From NCBI GenBank assembly GCA_014946745.1, contig JADCRD010000001.1, positions 2,602,427-2,666,426 on the forward strand: a DNA stretch of 64,000 bases. Reading direction: 5' to 3'. The notes beneath the pieces were generated by a model, which saw nothing but the letters and a program-made list of their open reading frames with translations, was not told where the DNA came from and did no database searches. This DNA is from Lysobacterales bacterium (lineage in GTDB: Bacteria > Pseudomonadota > Gammaproteobacteria > Xanthomonadales > Xanthomonadaceae). Below, in pieces: positions 43,669-52,777 of the stretch (its first letter is position 1; each line of letters starts with the position of its first letter). The position numbers and the translations under genes were made by a program.

Positions 43669-46440
43669 GTGACCAAGAATGTCCGGGGGAACCGCAGTCT
43701 GGCTGTGGCCAAGCTGTCAGCCGCGATCCTGATGAGTCTGCCTGCAATGCTGCTCGCGCAGGAGACCCAGAGTACTGCCGCAAACGAGGAGGCCACTGAG
43801 CTTGACGAGATCGTGGTCAGCTATCGCGCCAGCTTGAACAAGGCGCTCGATCTCAAGCGGTCCGAGGTCGGTCAGGTCGATGTGATCGTGGCCGAGGACA
43901 TCGGCAAGTTCCCGGACCTGAACCTGGCGGAGTCGCTGCAGCGCATCCCCGGTGTGGCCATCACCCGCGATGCTGGCGAAGGCCGCAACATCTCGGTGCG
44001 CGGCCTGGGCCCGCAGTTCACGCGCATCCGCATCAACGGAATGGAGGCGCTGGCGACAGGCGGTGGCACCGATTCCTCGGGCGGCGCCAATCGCGGCCGT
44101 GGCTTTGACTTCAACGTCTTCGCCTCCGACCTGTTCAACAGCATTACCGTGCGCAAGACCAGCTCCGCCGAAGTCGACGAAGGCTCACTGGGCGCCACGG
44201 TGGATCTACGCACGGCCCGCCCCTTCGACTACGACGGCTTCACCGCAGTCGCCTCGGGACAGGCCAGCTATGGCGATCTGTCGGGCGACGTCGACCCGCG
44301 CACGGCGGCGCTCATCAGCAATACCTGGGGCGACGGTCGCTTCGGCGCCTTGCTGTCGGTAGCGCAGAGCGAGCGTGACCTCATCGAAGAGGGCCACAGC
44401 ACCGTGCGCTGGAGCCAGGCCACCGCGAACGGCAACTTCGCCGCCAACTCGCCCTTTGCCGCAGCGCGCGGCGCCAACGTGTTCCACCCGCGCCTGCCGC
44501 GCTACGGCGTGCTCGAGCACAGCCAGGAGCGCCTTGGTGCAACGCTCGCCTTGCAGTGGCAGGTCGGCGAGGACACCCTGCTTAACCTCGATGTGCTGCA
44601 CGCCAAGTTCGACGCAACGCGCAGCGAGAACTTCCTGCAGGCGCAGAGCTTCTCGCGCGCTGGCAACGGCAAGCCGCAGACGGTGGTGCGCGAGGGCGTG
44701 GTCGACGAACGCGGCAACCTGGTCTACGGCGTCTTCGACAACGTCGACCTGCGCGCCGAGTCGCGCTACGACGAGCTGACCACGCGCTTCAACCAGTACA
44801 ACCTGGAATTCGGTCACGCCTTCACCGACAGCTTCCGCATCGACGCCGCCTACGGCACCTCGACGTCGCGCTTTCGCAATCCCATCCAAACCACGATCAC
44901 GCTCGACCGCGCGAACGTCAACGGCTACAGCTGGGACTACCGCGGCAACGATCGTCTACCGTCCATCGGTTACGGCTTCGACGTCGCGAATCCGGCCAAC
45001 TGGAGCTGGCTGAATACGGCGCCCAACAGTCAGGGCTCCGAAATCCGCCTGCGTCCGCAGACCGCCGACAACGATTTCGAGACGCTGCGCTTCGATCTGA
45101 CCTGGGACGCCAGCTACACTTGGTCCTTCCGCGGCGGCATGAGCTGGAAGGATTACGACTTCGCCACCACCGAACAGCGTCGTGCGTCCGAGACTGCGGT
45201 GCCGGCGCTGCCGACCGGCACATCGCTTGCGGATCTCACCCGCACGATCAGCTTTGCCGGTCTCAATGCCAACACGCCGAACACCTGGCTGATTCCGAAC
45301 GTCGACGCCTTCGCCAGTCTGTTCGACATCTACTGCCGCTGTGGCACCTTCGCCCTCTCGACCGACCCCGCGCGCGGAAACAACGGCAGCGTCAGCGAAG
45401 AGTCGCTGGGCACTTACCTGCAAGCCGACTTCAACACCGAGCTGTTCGGCCGCAACTTCTCCGGCGGCTTCGGCGTGCGTCATGTCAAGACCGATCAGAG
45501 CTCAACCGGCATCGGCCTGGTCGCCAACCAGCCGACACTGATCACGGTCGATCGCTCCTACAGCGACACCCTGCCTTCGCTCAACCTCAGCTGGGAGCTC
45601 AACGACGAGCTGCTGCTGCGCTTCGGCGCTGCCAAGGTGATGTCGCGGCCGGGCCTCGGCAACCTGAGCCCAGGCGTCAATATCACCGTGTCCGGCTCGG
45701 CGCGCGGCATCAACGGCCAGAACCCGCTGCTGAATCCGTTCCGCGCCACGACCTACGACCTGGGCCTTGAGTGGTACTTCGCGGAAGAGTCGCTGCTGTC
45801 GCTGGCGCTGTTCTACAAGGACATCGACAGCTTCGTGCAGACCACGCGTCAGACCGGTCTGTTCAGCGAGAATCCGTTCGGAATCCCGGACAGCCTGCGG
45901 CCCGCCAACACCTCGCCGCAGGACAGCTGGGAGTTCACCTTCCCGGTCAACACGCCGGGCGGCCCGCTTAAGGGCTACGAGATCTCCTTCCAGAAGCCGT
46001 TCAGCGGCCTGCCGGGACTGCTCTCGAATACCGGCATCCAGCTGAATCACACCTACGTCGAATCGACCATCGACTACCTCACGGCCACGGGTGCGCTGGC
46101 CGCGCGCGAAAACCTCACAGGTCTCTCGAAGAACGCCTACAACGCCACCCTCTACTACGAAGACGAGCGTTTCGGCACGCGCGTCTCGGTGTCGAACCGC
46201 GATGACTACCTGACCACGGTGCCCGGGCGCGACGGCAACAACGTCGAAGGCACCAAGGGCACCACCACGGTCGACATGTCGGCCTCCTACAAGCTCAACG
46301 AGCAAGTGGAGTTCACCCTGGAAGGCTTGAACCTCACCAACGAGTGGAACGATCAGTGGGTCGACTCGGTGGGCGATCGCGTCAACGTCTACCACCAGAC
46401 CGGCCGCGTCTACATCCTGGGCGTGCGCGTGAAGTTCTGA
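43669..46440 (+). CDS. TonB-dependent outer-membrane receptor, oligosaccharide type
   Basis: The 923-residue receptor starts at GTG 43669 behind a GGGGAGGGAG ribosome site. It has a signal peptide (ending PAMLLA), a TonB box in ELDEIVVS, and a plug domain with LAESLQRIPGVAITRDAGEG and ISVRGLGPQFTRIRINGM. A 22-strand barrel follows, ending in ILGVRVKF with the C-terminal Phe needed for outer-membrane insertion. The type is that of large Xanthomonas/Caulobacter receptors for plant oligosaccharides, not siderophores. Its place between kdgK and pectin-degrading enzymes suggests oligogalacturonate or rhamnogalacturonan fragments as ligand. Two candidate operators lie just upstream. Confidence 0.92.
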   Translation: MTKNVRGNRSLAVAKLSAAILMSLPAMLLAQETQSTAANEEATELDEIVVSYRASLNKALDLKRSEVGQVDVIVAEDIGKFPDLNLAESLQRIPGVAITRDAGEGRNISVRGLGPQFTRIRINGMEALATGGGTDSSGGANRGRGFDFNVFASDLFNSITVRKTSSAEVDEGSLGATVDLRTARPFDYDGFTAVASGQASYGDLSGDVDPRTAALISNTWGDGRFGALLSVAQSERDLIEEGHSTVRWSQATANGNFAANSPFAAARGANVFHPRLPRYGVLEHSQERLGATLALQWQVGEDTLLNLDVLHAKFDATRSENFLQAQSFSRAGNGKPQTVVREGVVDERGNLVYGVFDNVDLRAESRYDELTTRFNQYNLEFGHAFTDSFRIDAAYGTSTSRFRNPIQTTITLDRANVNGYSWDYRGNDRLPSIGYGFDVANPANWSWLNTAPNSQGSEIRLRPQTADNDFETLRFDLTWDASYTWSFRGGMSWKDYDFATTEQRRASETAVPALPTGTSLADLTRTISFAGLNANTPNTWLIPNVDAFASLFDIYCRCGTFALSTDPARGNNGSVSEESLGTYLQADFNTELFGRNFSGGFGVRHVKTDQSSTGIGLVANQPTLITVDRSYSDTLPSLNLSWELNDELLLRFGAAKVMSRPGLGNLSPGVNITVSGSARGINGQNPLLNPFRATTYDLGLEWYFAEESLLSLALFYKDIDSFVQTTRQTGLFSENPFGIPDSLRPANTSPQDSWEFTFPVNTPGGPLKGYEISFQKPFSGLPGLLSNTGIQLNHTYVESTIDYLTATGALAARENLTGLSKNAYNATLYYEDERFGTRVSVSNRDDYLTTVPGRDGNNVEGTKGTTTVDMSASYKLNEQVEFTLEGLNLTNEWNDQWVDSVGDRVNVYHQTGRVYILGVRVKF

Positions 46441-46799
46441 GCCTGAAGCAAACGCGAGTGTGCCGGCGGACGTCTCCCCTCCGGCGCACACGAGTTCGAT
46501 GCCGGGACCTCGTGGCCGGCATCGATTTGGCGAGCCGCGTCTCCCTCCCCAGGGTCTAGGGTGGCACTGCCCCGCAAGGGCGGTGCCACGCTTTACCGAC
46601 GCGCGTATGGCCCGGCTTCCCCGTCCGGACCCGCCACATGGCCGCCGCAGATGCGGCGGCCTTTTCTTTGCTGGCGGCGGGCGTCCAATCGACGCACGGC
46701 CACGCCGGAGACTCGGCGACAACCGGCTCGCGCCCACCCACGCCGCTGAACCGTCGTCGCACCGGGCCGGAAGTCGGCCACTCTTGCTGGAGGCTGCGG
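46441..46799. other. Intergenic region between TonB receptor and acetylesterase
   Basis: About 360 bases with no gene. The one clear element is the terminator at 46640-46669. I found no copy of the TGACACCGGT operator here. The 130 bases after the terminator should carry the promoter of the acetylesterase. Confidence 0.5.
46640..46669 (+). terminator. Rho-independent terminator after the TonB receptor gene
   Basis: GGCCGCCGCA (46640-46649) and TGCGGCGGCC (46652-46661) pair perfectly around a GA pair and are followed by TTTTCTTT. It lies 200 bases downstream of the TonB receptor stop and separates it from the acetylesterase gene. Confidence 0.9.
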
Positions 46800-47564
46800 A
46801 TGAAGCGATGGATCCCGATCGTATCGATGCTGGTTCTGTGCGCGCTCGCCGCCAGCCCGGTCTTCGCCAGCGAACGACGCGCTCGCCTGCATCTGGCGGG
46901 CGACTCCACGCTGTCGGACAAGCTTCCCGAGAAGCGCCCGGAAACGGGCTGGGGTGAACCTTTCGCCGCGCTGTTCAAACCCGGCTCGGTCGTGGTGATC
47001 AACCATGCGCGCAATGGCCGAAGCACGCGCACCTTCATCGAGGAGGGTCGCTGGAAGTCGCTGCTGGACAGCGCCGCCGCTGGCGACTACCTGTTCCTGC
47101 AGTTCGGCCACAACGACGCATCCGAGCACAAGCCCGACCGCTACACGCCGCTGCCGCAGTACCTCGACAACCTTCGGCGATTCGTCGGGGACGCGCGCGC
47201 GGCCGGCCTGCATCCGCTGCTGCTGACGCCCGTCGCGAGGCGTCGCTTCAACGCCAAGGGAGAACTGCAGCCGAGCCACGGTGACTACCCGCAGGCGGTA
47301 CGCGCGCTGGCGATGGAACTGGAGGTGCCGCTGGTCGACGCGGAAGCGCTGAGTTCAGTGCTGCTGATGGAAGCAGGGGCCGACGCTTCAAGGCAGTTCT
47401 TCCTGCACCTTGAGCCCGGCGAGCATCCGAACTATCCGCAGGGCCTGCAGGACGACACCCATTTCTCGCCGGCTGGCGCGGCGGCTGTTGCCAAGCGCAT
47501 CGCCGACGCTTTGCGCCAGCAAGCCCATCCGCTGGCCGCGCATTTGGCGAACTCATCGCCGTGA
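46800..47564 (+). CDS. Rhamnogalacturonan acetylesterase-like SGNH hydrolase (CE12 type)
   Basis: From ATG 46800 (GGAGG ribosome site) the protein has 254 residues with a signal peptide ending PVFAS. SGNH blocks are present: nucleophile Ser36 in LHLAGDSTLSD, the Gly block NHARNGRST, the Asn block FGHNDASEHKPDR (Asn104), and DDTHFSPAGA with Asp218/Asp219 and His221. This is the layout of CE12 rhamnogalacturonan and pectin acetylesterases, which remove acetyl groups so lyases can reach the backbone. It is convergent with the pectate lyase gene 59 bases away. The frame upstream to 46638 runs through the terminator and is not coding. Confidence 0.9.
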   Translation: MKRWIPIVSMLVLCALAASPVFASERRARLHLAGDSTLSDKLPEKRPETGWGEPFAALFKPGSVVVINHARNGRSTRTFIEEGRWKSLLDSAAAGDYLFLQFGHNDASEHKPDRYTPLPQYLDNLRRFVGDARAAGLHPLLLTPVARRRFNAKGELQPSHGDYPQAVRALAMELEVPLVDAEALSSVLLMEAGADASRQFFLHLEPGEHPNYPQGLQDDTHFSPAGAAAVAKRIADALRQQAHPLAAHLANSSP

Positions 47565-47623
47565 ATCGGCCCGCAGCGCCAGCGACAGGCGCGCTGCTCT
47601 GCGCAGCGCGCCCGACGGCGGGA

Positions 47624-48967
47624 TCAGCCCGGCGGGGGCCGCCGCGGCAGTGGCTTCCTCGGCTCCATCGTGTCCAAGTCCCAGTCGGCCTCGACGAACG
47701 GGGCACGCACCTCGGGCACGATCGGATAGCCGCCGACCTCCGACTCACCGTCGATGATGGCACCGCGGCCTTCGATGACGTTCGCGACGATGCGGCGATC
47801 AATATCGTCGCGGTCCCAGGGGCGTGCGCCGGCGTTTGCGATCACTGCATCCTGCACGTCAACCGCAGGCAGGAGCCGAACGCCGAAGGGCAGGTCCGGC
47901 GCACGCTTCAGCTCGATGATTCGTGCGCGACCGGTGGTGTAGCGGCCGATCAGCGGCAGCGGCTGGCCGAGGCGATCCACCGCGATGGTGTCGTCCATGT
48001 AGAGCTCGACATCGCCCGAGCCGCCAAACATGAAGAACGCCAGCGGTTCAGTCGAAGGCCCGCCGCGCAGCACATTGCCGCGCAGCGCGAGCTGGCCGAG
48101 CTGGTACTCGCGGCCCACCCACTCTTCAGCGATGAGGTTGTAGTGCACCGCACGCTGGCCGGGATCGTAGATCAGGTTGTTTATGTACTGGCCGCGCGCT
48201 CCGCCCTTGAACAGCGGACTGCGCTCGTAGTTGTGCGCGTAGAGATTGCCGACGATCAGAATGTCGTTGACGTTGTCATGGACCAGGCTGCCCTTGCTGT
48301 GCTCGCCTTTGGCGTGGGTGGAATGGGCGAGCCCTTCGGCCAGGAGGTTGTTGCTGAAGGTGATCCGGCGGCTGACGTTCTGCCGCCACTCGTCCGGCGT
48401 GGCTCCGACGAAGCGCGTTCCCGAAGCGGACAGGTTCTCATCGGTCGCCCAGGTCATCGAGTTGTGATCGATGATGACGTCGCGGGCGCCAGCGACCGTG
48501 GTGATCGCATCGATATCGAAACCCGCGCGCTTCTGCAGGCGCCCCTCACCCGGGCGGATGCGCAGGTGGCGAATCACCACGTCGTGGGTAGCGATGGTGA
48601 GTCCACCGCGAACAATCGTGATGCCCGGCGAGGGCGCGGTCTGTCCGGCGACGGTCAGATTGGGTTGGTCAATGCGGATCTCTCGCAGACCGAAATCGAT
48701 CACGCCGGCGACCTCGAACACAACGACGCGGGGACCCGGCGTACGCAGCGCTTCGAGCAGCGAGCCCGGCCCGTCCGCGGCGAGCGTGGTGACGCGGAGG
48801 ATCTGGCCACCGCGTCCGCCCGGCGTGTGCGCGGCCCAGCCCTGCGCGCCCGGAAACGCAGGGCGCAGCGGCTCGGCCGCCATGCTGCCTGTCGCCAGCA
48901 GCAGCGCCAGCGCACACAGCGCCAGCCGAGCAATGCGGCCCACACGGCCGCCTACCTGGATATTCAT
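47624..48967 (-). CDS. Secreted pectate lyase
   Basis: From ATG 48967 (GGGAGGG ribosome site) the 447-residue protein has a signal peptide (LLLATGSMAA) and a right-handed parallel beta-helix. The opening AFPGAQGWAAHTPGGRGGQI, then VTTLAADGPGSLLEALRTPG and VVFEVAGVIDF, is characteristic of PL1-type lyases. Ca2+ and substrate residues lie around DIDAITTVAGARDVIIDHNS and the conserved WATDENLS. It cleaves polygalacturonate by beta-elimination outside the cell or in the periplasm. Its start region faces the hydratase-TRAP operon and contains a candidate operator 54 bases upstream. The frame extends to 49150 but crosses the regulatory region and is rejected. Confidence 0.9.
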   Translation of the reverse strand: MNIQVGGRVGRIARLALCALALLLATGSMAAEPLRPAFPGAQGWAAHTPGGRGGQILRVTTLAADGPGSLLEALRTPGPRVVVFEVAGVIDFGLREIRIDQPNLTVAGQTAPSPGITIVRGGLTIATHDVVIRHLRIRPGEGRLQKRAGFDIDAITTVAGARDVIIDHNSMTWATDENLSASGTRFVGATPDEWRQNVSRRITFSNNLLAEGLAHSTHAKGEHSKGSLVHDNVNDILIVGNLYAHNYERSPLFKGGARGQYINNLIYDPGQRAVHYNLIAEEWVGREYQLGQLALRGNVLRGGPSTEPLAFFMFGGSGDVELYMDDTIAVDRLGQPLPLIGRYTTGRARIIELKRAPDLPFGVRLLPAVDVQDAVIANAGARPWDRDDIDRRIVANVIEGRGAIIDGESEVGGYPIVPEVRAPFVEADWDLDTMEPRKPLPRRPPPG

Positions 48968-49013
48968 GGCTTCCCTCCCTTTCGCGATGAGCATGGCGCT
49001 GTTGCAGCGCGCG

Positions 49014-49042
49014 TTGTAAATGACACCGGTTTCCTTTATACA
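49014..49042 (+). promoter_or_regulatory. Candidate sigma-70 promoter with embedded LacI-type operator
   Basis: TTGTAA (49014-49019) and TATACA (49037-49042) are spaced by 17 bases, a plausible -35/-10 pair for the hydratase-TRAP operon. The operator 10-mer TGACACCGGT (49021-49030) lies inside the spacer; the wider 14-mer TGACACCGGTTTCC matches the ideal palindrome at 12 of 14 positions. A bound repressor would block RNA polymerase. The site is 73 bases before GTG 49103 and 54 bases before the divergent pectate lyase. Confidence 0.65.
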
Positions 49043-49102
49043 GCATCCCCACCCCGCCGCGCGCCTGCCAGCGTCGCTGCGGGCCGCCCGCGGAGTCTTT
49101 AA

Positions 49103-49948
49103 GTGAACGAACAGCGCGTGTATTTCGAACCCCCTGATCTCAGCCAGCAAATCGCTTCGCGTTTCGTCAGCGCGAGACTGGCCGCCCGTGCCCTTGAGGA
49201 TTATCCCGGCGCCTTGCCAGAGAGCCTGGACGCCGCCTATGCCCGACAGGATGCAGCGATTGACCTGTGGCCCGACAGGCTCGCCGGCTGGAAGGTCGGG
49301 CGCATCCCGGACGCCTGGTTGGATCGCATGGGAGAAGACCGACTCATGGGTCCCGTCTTCGCGCGGCAGCTGCAGCCTCTTGCAGCCGACCGTTCGGCTG
49401 AGCTGCGGGTCATCGGCGGTGGCTTCGCTGCGGTCGAGGCCGAGTACGTCTTTGTGCTGGGCGCCGATGCCGAACCCGGCCGAAGCGACTACAGCACCGC
49501 TACGGCCACGGCTTTGGTTGGGGCGCTACACGTGGGCATCGAGCTTGCCGGCAGCCCCCTCGCAACCATCAACGTACTGGGGCCGGCGGTCGTGGCCTCC
49601 GACTTCGGCAACAACGCCGGCGTGTTCCTGGGGCCCGCCATCGCCGACTGGCGCGATCGCGACTGGGCCTCCCTGACCTGCTCGACCTGGGTGGAAGGCA
49701 CCTTGGCGGGCCGCGGCGGCGCGCTCAATCTGCCCGGTGGCCCGCTGGCGGCCTTGGCGTTTGCACTCAATCGCGCGGCGCGCCGCCAGCGCCCGCTCAA
49801 GGCGGGCATGGTGATCTCGACCGGCGCAGCGACAGGCATCCACGACATCCTCGCCGGTCAGCATGCGCGCGTTGTGTTTGATGGCATCACCGAGCTGAGC
49901 GCGCATGCCCTGCCCGCTCAGCCCCACGCCCTTGGGAGCCTTACATGA
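49103..49948 (+). CDS. 2-keto-4-pentenoate hydratase / FAH-superfamily protein
   Basis: The 281-residue protein resembles 2-keto-4-pentenoate hydratases and oxalocrotonate decarboxylases (MhpD/HpcG type). Typical stretches are YPGALPESLDAAYARQDAAI, GWKVGRIPDAWLDRMG, the metal-ligand region VEAEYVFVLG (FAH enzymes use E-x-E with a later Asp) and VLGPAVVASDFGNNAGVFLG. These enzymes hydrate or decarboxylate 2-keto acids using Mg2+. Start GTG 49103 has GGAG about 9 bases upstream. The gene leads a TRAP operon, overlapping dctP by ATGA, and sits within a pectin locus, so its substrate is probably a sugar-acid-derived keto acid rather than an aromatic ring product. This is inference. Confidence 0.82.
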   Translation: MNEQRVYFEPPDLSQQIASRFVSARLAARALEDYPGALPESLDAAYARQDAAIDLWPDRLAGWKVGRIPDAWLDRMGEDRLMGPVFARQLQPLAADRSAELRVIGGGFAAVEAEYVFVLGADAEPGRSDYSTATATALVGALHVGIELAGSPLATINVLGPAVVASDFGNNAGVFLGPAIADWRDRDWASLTCSTWVEGTLAGRGGALNLPGGPLAALAFALNRAARRQRPLKAGMVISTGAATGIHDILAGQHARVVFDGITELSAHALPAQPHALGSLT

Positions 49949-50946
49949 GACCCGACTTCGGACGCCGTCACCTGCTCGCAGGCTTCGGCATCGCTGCCGG
50001 CGCCGCCTTGCTGCGGCCAGCGCTGGCGGCGGACACCCGCCTGTTGACCGCTACCGACGTGCACGTGAGCGACTACCCCACGGTGGAAGCCGTGCGTTGG
50101 ATCGGCCAGCAGCTCGAAGCCGAAACCGCCGGCCGTCTGAGTCTGCGGATCTATTACTCCGGCCAGCTCGGTCGCGAGAACGATCAGATCGACATGGCCC
50201 GGCACGGCGCCATCGACATTACCCGCGTCTACTCCGGCGCCTTGAACAATGGTTGGCCGCGAACGATCGCGCTGGGCTTGCCCTACCTGATCCGCAGCAA
50301 AGCGCACCTGCGCGCACTGATCGACGGTGAGGTGGGAGCGCGCGTTCTCGAGTGCTTCGAGGCCCGCGGACTGGTGGGGCTTGCCATCTATGACTGTGGC
50401 GCGCGCAGCATTTACAACACGCAGGGTCCGCTGCGCACACCGGCCGATCTCGTGGGGATGAAGCTGCGTGTCCCGCCCTCCGACATTTTCCTCGATCTGA
50501 TGCGCGAGCTCGGCGCCAATCCAACTCCGCTGCCTTTCGGCGAAGTGTTCTCGGCCCTCGAAACACGTCTGATCGATGGCGCTGAAAACAACGTCCGCAG
50601 CTTCCACAGCAGCCGGCAGTTCGAACTGGCGCGCTTCTGGTCGGAAACCCAACACTCGTACGCACCCGACGTGCTGCTGATGTCCAAGCGCAATTTCGAT
50701 CAACTGAGCGCCGACGACCAAGCCCTGCTGCGCGAACTGGCGCGTCGATCCGTGGCGGTGATGCGCGAGCGCTGGGATGCCGGCGAAACGCGCGCGCGCG
50801 AGGCCATCGCTGCTGCCGGCGTCGAGATCAACACTGTCGACATCGAAGCGTTCCGTGCGGCTGCAGCGCCGATCGTTGCGCGCTATCGCGCACATCCTGA
50901 AGTCGCCCCCCTGGTCGAGCAGATCGAAGCGGAGACCCAAGCATGA
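49945..50946 (+). CDS. dctP: TRAP transporter solute-binding protein (DctP family)
   Basis: This 333-residue periplasmic binding protein has a twin-arginine-like signal (FGRRHLLAGFGIAAGA, cleaved near ALA at about residue 28). DctP features include LSLRIYYSGQLGRENDQIDM, DITRVYSGALNNGWP and GMKLRVPPSDIF, with the carboxylate-binding Arg in that last motif, then PLPFGEVFSALETRLIDGAE. DctP proteins bind acidic sugars or organic acids and hand them to the DctQM membrane part. It overlaps both neighbours by ATGA. Uronates or oligogalacturonides are likely ligands from context. Confidence 0.93.
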   Translation: MRPDFGRRHLLAGFGIAAGAALLRPALAADTRLLTATDVHVSDYPTVEAVRWIGQQLEAETAGRLSLRIYYSGQLGRENDQIDMARHGAIDITRVYSGALNNGWPRTIALGLPYLIRSKAHLRALIDGEVGARVLECFEARGLVGLAIYDCGARSIYNTQGPLRTPADLVGMKLRVPPSDIFLDLMRELGANPTPLPFGEVFSALETRLIDGAENNVRSFHSSRQFELARFWSETQHSYAPDVLLMSKRNFDQLSADDQALLRELARRSVAVMRERWDAGETRAREAIAAAGVEINTVDIEAFRAAAAPIVARYRAHPEVAPLVEQIEAETQA

Positions 50947-51440
50947 GTGACACCAGCGTCGTCCATTCCAAGCTCGAACTCGCACTCGCGCCGCTCGCGC
51001 GCCTGTCCACCTTGTTCGCCGCGATCGGCCTGTTCGGCATGGTGGTCACGCAGGCCTGGCAGGTTCTCGCGCGCTACGCGCTCAACGCCTCGCCAAGCTG
51101 GACCGAACCCGTGACCCTGGTCTGCCTTACCAGCACGCTGGCCTTCGGGGCCGCCGCTGGCGTGCATGCACGCAGTCACTTCTCCTTTCCGCTGCTGGTG
51201 CTGCTGCTGCCGAAATCAGGCCAGCGCGCCTTCGTCCGCCTGTCGGCATGCATCGTGATCGCAGTGGGCCTCCTGCTGGCCGTCTACGGTCTGCAGCTGG
51301 GTCTGGATGGTCTTGAAGTGCGCATGGCGGGAGCGCCCCTGCCGCAGAGCAGCGCCTACTTTCCGCTGGCCCTGGGGGGTGCCTTGATGTGTCTCTTCGC
51401 CCTTCCGCATCTGGTGAGCGCGCCCCTGGAGAACGTGTAA
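50943..51440 (+). CDS. dctQ: TRAP transporter small permease (DctQ family)
   Basis: A 165-residue protein with four membrane helices, as usual for DctQ: the first around residues 20-40 (FAAIGLFGMVVTQAWQVLAR), then TLVCLTSTLAFGAAAGVHAR, FVRLSACIVIAVGLLLAVYG and SAYFPLALGGALMCLFALPH. The conserved ARYALNASPSWTEP motif follows helix 1. It stabilises and couples DctM to the binding protein. The start overlaps dctP by ATGA and the end overlaps dctM by one base (TAATG). Confidence 0.93.
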   Translation: MSDTSVVHSKLELALAPLARLSTLFAAIGLFGMVVTQAWQVLARYALNASPSWTEPVTLVCLTSTLAFGAAAGVHARSHFSFPLLVLLLPKSGQRAFVRLSACIVIAVGLLLAVYGLQLGLDGLEVRMAGAPLPQSSAYFPLALGGALMCLFALPHLVSAPLENV

Positions 51441-52720
51441 TGGCCGTCGCCCTCTTGTTCGGCGTTTTCGCACTGCTGCTGATGGCCGGAGTGCCGGTCG
51501 CGTACGCCTTGGCCGCTGCTGCGGTCGTGGTGCTGATTCATCTCGACCTGCCGATGATTCTGGCCGCCCAGCAGCTGTCTGCTGGCGCAGGCGCGATCTC
51601 CCTGATCGCAATCCCACTCTTCATTTTCACGGGCGAGCTGATGCTGCGTGGCGGCATCTCGGAGCGCCTGATCGGCCTCGCCGGCAGCCTCGTTGGCCAT
51701 ATCCGCGGCGGCCTTGGTCAGGTCAATGTGCTGTCGAATCTGTTTTTCGGCGGCGTCTCGGGCTCGGCCATCGCCGATGTGTCTGCGGTGGGCGGTGCCA
51801 TGATTCCGCAGATGGTCAAGCGCGGTTTCGATCGCGACTTTGCCGTCAATGTCAGCGTCAGCGCAGCGCTGGTGGCACTGCTGGTGCCGCCCTCGCACAA
51901 CCTCATCCTGTTTTCGGCCGCCGCTGGTGGCGGGCTGTCGATCGCTGATTTGTTCGCCGCAGGCATCGTGCCGGCCCTGCTCATGACCTTCATGATGATG
52001 GTGACCGGCTGGTTCATCGCGCGACGCCGCGGCTACGCCGTCGAAGCTTTCCCGGGGTTCCGCATGGTGCTGGTGCGGCTGGTGTCTGCGCTGCCTGGTC
52101 TGCTGCTGGTGGTCCTGATTTTCGTAGGCATCCGTGCCGGCGTGTTCACGGCGGTCGAGAGCGCGGCGATCGCCGTGGTCTACGCCCTTCTCATCACGAT
52201 GTTCGCTTACCGCTCGCTGCGCGGTTCGGCCCTGCTGGATGCCTGCATGCATGCGGCGCGCACCACCGGCAGCATCCTCTTCGTGATCGCCTCGGCCGGC
52301 CTATTCGGGTGGCTGCTGGCCTACTTGCAGGTGCCCGCCGCAGCGGTCGAAGCGCTGCGCGCTATCGCCAGCGAGCCGATCACCGTGCTGCTGGTGATCG
52401 TGCTTACGTTGCTGTTGCTGGGCACCTTCATGGACCTGGCGCCGATGATCCTGATCTGTACGCCGATCTTCCTGCCGGTCGCGCGGGCCTTCGGCATCGA
52501 CCCCATCCACTTCGGTGTGGTCATGATCCTGGCCGGCGGCATCGGTCTGATCACTCCGCCAGTAGGGTCGGTACTGTTCGTGGGTGCGGCGATCGGCCGC
52601 ATTCCGGTCTCACAAACCTTGCGCACGATCTGGCCCTTCTACGGTGCAGCCGCGCTGGTATTGCTGCTGGTCGCGCTGTTCCCAGGCCTGTCGCTGTGGC
52701 TGCCCGCGGCCTTGAAGTGA
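51440..52720 (+). CDS. dctM: TRAP transporter large permease (DctM family)
   Basis: From ATG 51440 the protein has 426 residues and about 11-12 membrane helices, the normal DctM size. Family motifs include FIFTGELMLRGGISERLIGL, the NVLSNLFFGGVSGSAIADVS segment, VSAALVALLVPPSHNLIL, and the late GGIGLITPPVGSVLFVG. DctM is the Na+-driven transport subunit. Seventeen more codons are open upstream but lie inside dctQ. The LacI regulator gene follows 57 bases later, probably in the same operon. Confidence 0.94.
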   Translation: MAVALLFGVFALLLMAGVPVAYALAAAAVVVLIHLDLPMILAAQQLSAGAGAISLIAIPLFIFTGELMLRGGISERLIGLAGSLVGHIRGGLGQVNVLSNLFFGGVSGSAIADVSAVGGAMIPQMVKRGFDRDFAVNVSVSAALVALLVPPSHNLILFSAAAGGGLSIADLFAAGIVPALLMTFMMMVTGWFIARRRGYAVEAFPGFRMVLVRLVSALPGLLLVVLIFVGIRAGVFTAVESAAIAVVYALLITMFAYRSLRGSALLDACMHAARTTGSILFVIASAGLFGWLLAYLQVPAAAVEALRAIASEPITVLLVIVLTLLLLGTFMDLAPMILICTPIFLPVARAFGIDPIHFGVVMILAGGIGLITPPVGSVLFVGAAIGRIPVSQTLRTIWPFYGAAALVLLLVALFPGLSLWLPAALK

Positions 52721-52777
52721 ACGCGGCACAGAGACAAGGGGATAGAATCGGAGCTCGATGTCCACCGCAGGTCAGGC

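Noticed and set aside
47561-49102. 513-residue plus-strand frame
   Set aside because: Antisense to the pectate lyase and crosses the regulatory region with the promoter and operator.
48968-49150. Longer start for pectate lyase
   Set aside because: The extra 61 residues would cross the shared promoter and operator; ATG 48967 has a strong ribosome site and a signal peptide right after it.
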